Of a stretch of 64,000 nucleotides of DNA, positions 56,701-64,000 are shown piece by piece; within the stretch, counting starts at the first letter, position 1; each line of letters begins with the position of its first letter. Origin of the DNA: Serilophus lunatus (taxonomy: Eukaryota; Chordata; Aves; Passeriformes; Eurylaimidae); the NCBI GenBank assembly GCA_013399895.1, contig VXBA01004864.1, positions 4,307 to 68,306 of the forward strand. Direction: 5' to 3'. The notes beneath the pieces were generated by a model, which had not been told where the DNA came from, searched no databases, and saw only the letters and a program-made list of their open reading frames with translations. The translations under genes were made by a program, and so were the position numbers.

Positions 56701-58055
56701 AAAATTCATGACTAATTCTTGGTGAAGAAGGTTTTCTCAGACCCTAAAATTGAAGGGGAACAGATGCCAGCAAGCAGTGCTTTTGTCTTCAGCAAGGACA
56801 GGACTTGGTTGCTCCTTCCTTATATTTATTAAAAATTGACCCTCTTTTCTATGAATACTTGTAGATAAACAGAGAGAGGGAGAAGGAAGAATATTAATCT
56901 GGGAAGAAACACATCAAACAAGTTGAAATTACAGCTATTTTCAAGCAAGCAAGAAGAATGGCTAAATTCTTACTTAAAAATGAGAAACTAAGAGGTGATG
57001 ACCAGATTTGACAGGAATTTAGTATAAAACTTGTTTCCTTCCTCAGAAAGTGCAAATGACACAGAAAAACTCCTCTCCACATGGCTCAGGAGTCCCTGAA
57101 GCCTCACCTCCTCTTTTGGTGGCCACCTCTGTTAGTCCCTATTTCCTTCCTCATTCCTTCCTAGCCTGTCACTGTATTTGACACCATTCCCTTGCAGAAA
57201 TCTTTGCAGTCCTGGTGTGTCCCACCTCCTTGTGTCCAGGGTGTCCATTTCCTTTGGCCAAGGACTGAGATGGGATGGATTTCCCACCTCTGTGGAGCCC
57301 AGAGGTCACTGCAGCCCTGGCACACCACACTGGTGAGGATGACAGGATGGTTCTCTCTTGCCAAACTTTAGGCTGGAGCAGCAGGAAAAATTAATCTTCA
57401 CTGCAAGCTTTATTTGGGTAAGGAGGCTTCCTACTTTCTTCTGTATTGAGCAGCTTCTGTATTGAAGCATTAGAAGGAGTAACAAGGGAAACCATTGGAC
57501 ACTGGTGGCAGTCAGAAGGAAGAAATATTGATCACTTCCTGGCAGGTCACGCTAAAAGTGGCCCCATGAAAGATCTCCTGAAGCCTATTAGCTAAGGCAC
57601 ATCCTGGGGGAAATCCTCTTAGAGCAGTGGAGGTGAGAATGGAGCTGATATTACCATTCCCAGCGCTGCAATCCAAGAGAAACAAGGCTGGGAAGGGGTA
57701 TTAAGAGGCCAGCAGGGCCATGCCCTTTATCTCAAGGAAGGATCAAGTCCATCCATGTCATGTGTCACCAGGCAGACACGGTGTTAACATACTTTTAAAG
57801 GCTCTCTGTGGTGAAGATGCTGCAGCTTTTTCAGAGAATTTGTACCCAACCCAAATTCTAACCCAAATTCTCCAGGGTGGAATTTAGCCCATGGCTTTTG
57901 TTCCCATCCAGGACAGGCAAGAAGAGAAGATTATTCCCTTCTCTATATTGTCTTCATGTCTTTGTGTATCGTGTCTTCTCAATCCACAGTTCTGCAGGAT
58001 AATGTTGATCAGTTGATCAGTCGGATCCAGCAAAACCTCCATGAACATCTCCATC
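53703..58055. other. MOGAT2 3' UTR and following non-coding DNA
   Basis: The 3' UTR probably runs for several hundred bases to one of the AATAAA hexamers near 54518 or 54635. The rest, to about 58 kb, is unique-looking AT-richer DNA with no recognised gene or repeat family; further AATAAA words (near 55900 and 56278) are probably chance. Confidence 0.55.
54518..54523 (+). terminator. MOGAT2: Candidate MOGAT2 polyadenylation signal
   Basis: AATAAA about 815 bases after the stop codon. A second AATAAA lies at 54635-54640. Which one is used, or whether both are, cannot be told from the sequence. Confidence 0.4.
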
Positions 58056-58176
58056 TGGAGAGTGTCCAGGGAAGGGAACAGAGCTGGGGAAGGGGCTGGA
58101 GAACCAGGAGGGGCTGAGGGAGCTGGGGGGGCTCAGGCTGGAAAAAAAGGAGGTTCAGGGGGGACCTTCGGGCTGA
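58056..58176 (+). mobile_element. CR1 LINE fragment, sense, internal part
   Basis: GGGAACAGAGCTGGGGAAGG, GGGCTGGAGAACCAGGAGGG and AGGTTCAGGGGGGACCTT. The 3' half is absent. Confidence 0.78.
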
Positions 58177-60048
58177 AAATGCTCATTTTTAGGGAAGCGT
58201 AACACAAGACTGATGTGATGCTTCCCAGGAGATCATGGAAGTCTCTCTTTCAATAAGAGTGTCCCCTCTTTCCCTATTATATTTAACCAGTTTCCTACCT
58301 CTCATTCCCCCACACCCTTCTTAGCAAACAAAACAAATGTAATTGAGAAAGACACCAAAATCACCTTTTTTTGGGGGGTGTATTTGTGTGCCAATTCTTG
58401 TTTCACAAAACCCCCTGGAATTAAATTACAAGTGGAGCTGGTTAACTGTCTATTACTAATTCTCCAGTGCTCATTCAGCACAGGGACCAAAGTTCTTTGG
58501 CCATACAGTTAATTTTTAGGTGCTCTAATTTTAGACTGTAGCTAGGCAGCTCTACCCTGACTTGCTGCCAACAACCAAAATCTGGCTTTGCTCTGTGACT
58601 TGCATAAATCTTCCTATCTGGTGGGGAAAAGTGAGGGTGGGACTTTTAAAAAAACCCTATATTTATATGTTTTATGTTGATTTTAATGCCCTCCAGCATG
58701 AAGCACGCTCTTGCAGTTTGGGCCTGAACTTTGCTTCCACTTGTGCAAAAAACCCTAAAAAATAGAGGTGTATGTGCGACTTAAAAGAAGTGGTGCCATT
58801 TCGAAACCTCTGTGTTAAATAACTTTTAACTCCATGAACACAGCAAGCAAGTGCTGTGAAAACAGCTGATTGCAGCTTTGGGCCTAGCCCAGACTGCACC
58901 TAATGGGTGGTGAGAGGACATGGGACCAGTGTCCAACAGGGGGACAGCAGTGTCACCTGAAGTGACAGATCATTTCCGCTCATCCACAAGAACAAACAGC
59001 ACCTACAGGATCCCACCAGAAGCCATAACCAGGAAGCAGGAGAAACCAAGGGTGGCTTTGAAGCTTATGAGTTCAAGGCTAAGGAAAGAGGTGAAATTCC
59101 TACAACCACCTAAATCTGCAATGTTTCTCCCCAGAATTCCTGTGCCTCAGTCTCCCTCTCCATACCCAGGGCCTACATAGCTTTTGGGTTTATCTGAAGC
59201 TCTGTAGAGAAGCAGGTGATGTTTGGGGTTGTGGGGACACAATTCTTCTCCCTTAGCTCAAGATCCATCTCAGGAGATGTAAGAGCCGACAGCACACGTC
59301 TATAAACATCACCTCGAATGTGAACTGTTCCCACTCAGGCAGGAAAAAGGATGAAAAGGACAGATGAACCTCCACTGGCTTTCTGCTACCTCAGAACAAA
59401 ATGTTAAAAATACCCTGGGGCAGGTGATGGATGGGCCTCCATAAGGGCAGGGGCAGATATTCCATCGGTGCCGCTGTTTGTGTGTGGCACAGGGAGGCTC
59501 AGGTTGCATTTTGGGCTGCTGGGAGTAGTTCCTGGCCTCCTGTGCCTGAGTTAATTGGAAAAGAAAGAGGGCACGGTGTCTTGGAGGGAGAGCAGAGAGC
59601 ACCGTAGGTGACGTCCAGTGCAAAGGAAGCACAGACGGCCAAAGTCACATTTATGGCAGGGAGCAAATTAACCCCCGGAGGAGTGAGAAAGGGTCTTGCT
59701 GTTTTTCCTGCTTGGCAACTTGACAAAAGCAAACCTTGCTGGCTGGCTGACTCGGGTTCAAACTCCTTGTTAAATCTCAGCTCGTATCAGCTGGTTTGTC
59801 GTTTGTGTCACTGATGATAACTTACACTGGTCCCGGTGAGGGGATGACTGTGGCTCAGAGGAGGGGATGGGGATGAGAGCAGGCGGGATCTGGAAGTCCC
59901 TGTGCTCTGGTGGGAGCTCTTTGGTGGGGCACAATTTGGCAGCACTGTTCCATGTCCTCCATACAGGGCTTTCCCTTTCCAGGAGGATGCTCCTTGTGGT
60001 CTGCAAAAAGAGCATAGCTTGTTTCCAGCCTGAACTCATCCCACTGCA
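58177..60048. other. Non-coding stretch without a recognised gene
   Basis: No exon or repeat family recognised in this part of the MOGAT2-DGAT2 intergenic region. Confidence 0.55.
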
Positions 60049-60180
60049 GACAGAGTCCAGAGAAGGGAATGGAGCTGAGGAAGGGGCTGGAGCACCAGGA
60101 GTGGCTGAAGGAGCTGGGGGGCTCAGCCTGGAGAAGAGGAGGCTCAGGGGGGACCTTCTCCCTCTCTCCAGCTGCCTGGA
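60049..60180 (+). mobile_element. CR1 LINE fragment, sense, internal part
   Basis: GAGTCCAGAGAAGGGAATGG, GGGGCTGGAGCACCAGGAGT and AGAGGAGGCTCAGGGGGGAC. This is the same portion and subfamily as 58056-58176. Confidence 0.8.
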
Positions 60181-61324
60181 TCTGATCATGTTACCTGTGC
60201 TTTGGTCTCTACCGAAGGGACAGATCCATCATCTCCTTAGTGAGCTCAGGAGTAGAAACTGGGGAGAAAAGGCCCTCTTTAGATGCTGGGCTTGTACTTG
60301 TGCAGAGATGGCTGGATTAATGGACAGCCCTGTAAATCCTGTGTGTTTAGGACATGTATCAACCCTGGAAACAAAAATCAACAAAAAATTAAACTCCCCA
60401 GAAAGAGAAACCTTAAAGATCCATAAGCACAGGGTTAAGCACAGGCAGGGAATGACTCTGTGGATTTAAGTCAGAGAAGGAGAATTGCAAAGACAGATAA
60501 GCTCTGCTGGGGTGCATGTGTTCTGACATGCCAAATCCAGGGAGTTTCTTACATGCATCCAAACCTCTGGCCCCTGAGTGAAGACACTGAACACTGATTC
60601 TTTGAAAACGGGGTATTTTGTGCTACAAAAACCCAAAGCTACAGAGCCGCACACCAACTGCTGACTCAAAGTACTGCAAATCCTCCCCACGCCTTGCAGA
60701 CGGCTCTTCCAGTCCTTGAATAGAAGTGGGAGGGGAAAAATAAATGTGTCTTCAAAAGCTTTATTCAATAGGTGATGCCTATTCAGGAAATTCAGGATGT
60801 GCATTTAAAAAAATGTGGCTGCACAAGGGTGCATTGCTGCTCTGCTCTGAGTTTCTGCTGCTGCTAGAACCCAGAAATAAATGAATCTAAAACTACTGTG
60901 AATTTTCTTGGCTGCAGGGAGCTGGAGCACTGGCTCCTGCCCATGTTACTCTGTCCACAACCCATGTTTTTCAGACTCAGGTGGAGTAATAGCAGGGAAT
61001 TTGAAAGGAGGTTATTGTTCAACAATAGTCATGCTAGGTTAATGATATACAAGGTCATGTGTCAACCTGAGCATCCAGAAAACAAACCATGAGCACTTCC
61101 CAAACCCTCCTGGAACTGCTACCATGGTGCAGGGCCTCTCGGTGGGAAATGATATCCTGGAGGGAGCAGAGCCAAGATACTTCTAAACTATTATTTGTGA
61201 CTGTTTGCTGATTTTCAGTGAGCTGAATGGGAGAGGGAGAAAAAAAAAAGAAGTTGCAGGACAAATACAGGTAGAAGAGATGAGGTGGGAGCTGGCTGGG
61301 AGCCAGGACCCAGGCTCAGGGCAT

Positions 61325-61594
61325 CCCAGAAGGTTTTGCATTGGAAGGGACCTCAAAGATCATCCAGTTCCACCCCGTGCCATGGGCAGGAACATCTCCC
61401 ACTATCCCAGGTGGCTCCAACCTGGCCTTGGACACTCCCAGGGATGGGGCAGCCACAGCTTCTCTGGGCAGCCTGTGCCAGGGCCTCCCCACCCTCACAG
61501 GGAAGATCTCCTTCCCAATATCCCACCTAAACCTGCCCTCTGGCAGTTTAAAGGCGTTCCCCCTTATTGTGTCAATACATGTCCTTGTGAAGGT
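61325..61594 (-). mobile_element. CR1 LINE fragment, antisense
   Basis: TTGGAAGGGACCTCAAAGAT, TGCCATGGGCAGGAACATCT, CCACAGCTTCTCTGGGCAGC, then CCCTTATTGTGTCAATACAT. The last is the 'tgtcactacatgcccttgt' block of CR1. Confidence 0.92.
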
Positions 61595-61885
61595 AGAAGC
61601 TGTCCTGGGGCCCTGCTGCTTTTTCACAGGTCTGGGCTCAAATTTCCTTCCTCCCAAGAAATGTGGTGTCAAAATTTGCACCTGCAAGTCACTCAGTAAA
61701 GCTGCTGCTCAGCCTGGGCTGTGGTTGTGCCTTTACTCCTGCCAGTTGTAATTCTCCATGAAGCACTAAGGATTTTCATTATTATTAGGACTTTTTATTT
61801 ATTTTATTAGTGCATCCTTCCAGGCTGGGTTGACATTGCAGCATATGGAACAAGAAAAGCAGCCTAGAAGCTCTCCATTTCCTGG

Positions 61886-62120
61886 GTTGATCTCTTCCAG
61901 TGCCTAAAAGGGCTCCAAGAAAGCTAGAGAGGGAATTTGGAGAAGGGAAGCAGTGACAAGACAAGGGGGAATGGCTTCCCACTGACAAAGATGAGATATT
62001 AGGAAAGAATTCCCTGTGAGGGTGGGGAGGCCCTGGCACAGGTTGCCCAGAGAAGCTGTGGCTGCCCCATCCCTGAAAGTGTCCAAGGCCAGGTTGGATG
62101 GGGCTTGGAGCAACCTGAGG
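61886..62120 (+). mobile_element. CR1 LINE fragment, sense, 3' end missing
   Basis: CCAGTGCCTAAAAGGGCTCC, GTGGGGAGGCCCTGGCACAG, GGCTGCCCCATCCCTGAAAG and GGCTTGGAGCAACCTGAGG, then an abrupt stop before the usual tail. Confidence 0.92.
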
Positions 62121-63136
62121 GGTTCCGATAATAAAAACAGATACCTCGGGCCTCTTTTATTTGCAGATAAATTTATTTAATTCATCAGGGAACACAGGCA
62201 GGAGAAGGTTCCCCTTCCACTCAGCAATTCTGTAGGGGTGGTTTATTTCTGTTCTGGGCTCCCTTTTGGAGGTGTCAGCCAAGACCTCTTGGGCAAGACC
62301 CTTTCTTCAGACAGGCTCTTGCAATTTTACATTTTTATACAGATTTCAACAGGCCCTACAAGTGTTGGAACACAGCCCCGTGGCCAAATGGGGAGCGAAC
62401 AAGCCCTGCTGCCAGTTTGACTCAAAAAGACAAGTATGGGAATGCCTTAGGGGACTATGAAAGAAATAAGCCACTCTTTCACCTCTGAATTGCAGATTTA
62501 AGCTCTTTGCAGCAGAAAACATGACTTTTCTTTTGCGAAACGCACTGGTAGACACGTCTCTCTGGGCCAAAAAGTGGGTGTTGGAAAAAACCTGCTGACT
62601 CAACTAGGCATTATCCTGCTCCCACCCAAAAAACTAGTCAAAAGTTGAAGCCTTTTTGGGGGTGTTTCAGTGGTTATTGATACCTGTCCTCCACATGTAA
62701 GGATCTTTACATGCTCGTTGCTTCCCATAAGATTTTCCTTTAGGGATGCTGAAGTGGTTCTTAAATACAGATGATTCCATTTCCTCCAAATTGCAGAAGA
62801 TGAAACTGAGAAGACTCCTTTGTCCACAGCTGTAACAAAGTCCCCTCTTTACCAACTGGACTAGAAACGACCCTGTAACAATAAGTCTGGTTTAATGGGA
62901 GTTGGGACAGACCCATCTCATCCCAAAAATATCTTGGCAAGCGCAGCTGCATTAAAACCTTGATCCAAACCTAAACCCTATCTTGTTTCTTATGGATCAT
63001 TCAAACATTCTTAAACATGTCGTTAGAAGGAAGTGAGGTTTGGTCAGTGTTTTGCAGGCTTATTTTAATGACAATGACACTCAATGAAGCCATTAAAGCT
63101 TCTGTTAGGCTTTAGCATTTACATTAAATTCCATGA
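62121..63136. other. Non-coding stretch without a recognised gene
   Basis: About 1 kb of unique-looking sequence upstream of DGAT2 with no identified elements. Confidence 0.55.
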
Positions 63137-63540
63137 ACTGGGGTGAGAATGGATTAAGAGCAGCCCTGAGGAGAAGGACTTGGGGTGTTGGTGGACAAGA
63201 AACTGGACATCCTCCATCCATGTGCTCTGGCAGCCCACGAATTCCTCATATCCTGGGCTGATCCCACAGCGTGGGCAGGAGGGGAGGGGGGGATTCTGCC
63301 CCTCTGCCCCCTCAGGTGAGACCCCACCTGCAGAGCTGGGGAACAACATTCCTGAAGGAGCTGCTGGAGAGAGTCCAGAGGAGGCCACGGAGTTGCTCCA
63401 AGGGCTGGAGCCCCTGTGCTCTGGAGCCAGGCTGGGAGAGCTGGGGGTGTTCAGCTGGAGAAGGGAAGGATCCAGGGAGAGCTTGAAGCCCCTTCCAGAG
63501 CCTAAAGGGGCTCCAGGAGAGCTGGAGAGGGACTGTGGAA
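63137..63540 (+). mobile_element. CR1 LINE, sense, 3' end missing, just upstream of DGAT2
   Basis: It starts in a distal ORF2 region (GGATTAAGAGCAGCCCTGAG), passes GGCTGATCCCACAGCGTGGG, CAGGTGAGACCCCACCTGCA and GTGTTCAGCTGGAGAAGGGA, and stops after GGAGAGCTGGAGAGGGACTG. CR1 normally loses its 5' end, so a missing 3' end implies a later deletion or rearrangement. It ends about 215 bases before the DGAT2 TATA box. Confidence 0.92.
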
Positions 63541-63696
63541 AAGCGACTGGAGGACAAACCGCTCTGTGACTCCTCAAATCAGCGAGGCAACTCCCTGCAC
63601 AGGGGGTAGGAGGTGGCCTCTGCTTGTTCTCTCCTCTCTCAAATCCCCATCCCGTGCAGAAGCTGCATCTCCGGAGCTGAGTGACAGGGCGTTTGC

Positions 63697-63760
63697 CGGG
63701 CCCGCCCCTCCCCGCCTCCTCTTCTTCCTCTCCTCCTCCTCCTCCTCCCGGGGCTATAAA
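63697..63760 (+). promoter_or_regulatory. DGAT2: DGAT2 core promoter: GC-rich block and TATA box
   Basis: Sp1-like CCCGCCCC (63701-63708) and a TCCTCC-rich tract precede TATAAA at 63755-63760. Transcription would then start near 63785-63790, giving a 5' UTR of about 80 bases to the ATG at 63869. A clear TATA box in a GC-rich setting supports a real promoter. Confidence 0.7.
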
Positions 63761-63868
63761 GGGATGCGCAGCCGGTGCTTTCCCCACTCGCCGGCTGTCC
63801 CGGGGTTTCGCGGCCGGCTTCCATCGTCTGTCCCATGGCCATTCCCGGGTCCTGACCATCCCTGCGCC

Positions 63869-63908
63869 ATGAAGACCATCATCGCTGCCTACTCCGGGGT
63901 GCTGCGAG
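63869..63908 (+). CDS. DGAT2: DGAT2 coding exon 1 (gene continues beyond the window)
   Basis: DGAT2 makes triacylglycerol from diacylglycerol and acyl-CoA at the ER and on lipid droplets. MKTIIAAYSGVLR plus one base is the conserved DGAT2 N terminus (human differs only at position 4). It ends phase 1 at CGAG|GTACC, a GT donor with a weak context. The next codon would begin with that G, giving the family's Gly. The ATG context is GCGCCATGA. The paralogue MOGAT2 has the same phase 1 first intron. Only 13 codons are visible; the assignment rests on these, the promoter and synteny. Confidence 0.9.
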
Positions 63909-64000
63909 GTACCGGCGGGGCGGAGGCAGGAGGAGGAGGTTGTTGGGATGCTGCGGAGCGGGAGGTGCATCCCGCCGCTCCGAGGGCTGCTGCGGGGGTA

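Overview
The window looks like nuclear DNA of a bird. Three orthologues sit in the order and orientation of the vertebrate MAP6-MOGAT2-DGAT2 block. The interspersed repeats are almost all CR1 LINE fragments, with the typical avian 3' end ('...ggttggaagggacc...' when read antisense). No bacterial, plasmid, phage or CRISPR content was seen. The species cannot be fixed from sequence alone.

Layout. Bases 1-720 begin GC-rich and end at an AATAAA (707-712). They may be the 3' end of a neighbouring plus-strand gene (SERPINH1 is the expected neighbour), but no coding sequence is recognisable. Bases 721-16172 hold no gene I can support, only a few CR1 pieces and simple repeats. MAP6 lies on the minus strand: coding exon 1 at 33107-33748, exon 2 at 18185-18398, exon 3 at 16271-16471, and a candidate poly(A) signal at 16173-16178. 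Exon 1 sits in a CpG-rich island. It carries a single N (33558) that coincides with a frame break and is probably an assembly fault. A TG-rich minisatellite of about 65 bp units (33886-34262) lies just upstream of its GC-box promoter. About 6 kb away, head-to-head with MAP6, MOGAT2 runs on the plus strand in six coding exons (39795-53702), which join cleanly into a 335-residue acyltransferase. At the right edge, DGAT2 starts at 63869 with a TATA box and GC-rich promoter; only its first short coding exon is in the window.

Function. MAP6 is a microtubule-stabilising protein unrelated to the other two. MOGAT2 and DGAT2 are tandem paralogues of one acyltransferase family acting in sequence. MOGAT2 makes diacylglycerol from monoacylglycerol, and DGAT2 makes triacylglycerol from diacylglycerol, both at the endoplasmic reticulum.

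Repeats. Thirty-three CR1 segments are listed, in both orientations. Several long copies share one young-looking subfamily. One element is inserted inside an older one (44755-45500). One copy, missing its 3' end, ends about 215 bp before the DGAT2 TATA box. I found no novel biological system. The points most worth checking are the MAP6 exon 1 frame break, the MAP6 stop codon that overlaps a possible splice donor, the minisatellite at the MAP6 promoter, and the compact candidate MOGAT2 promoter.
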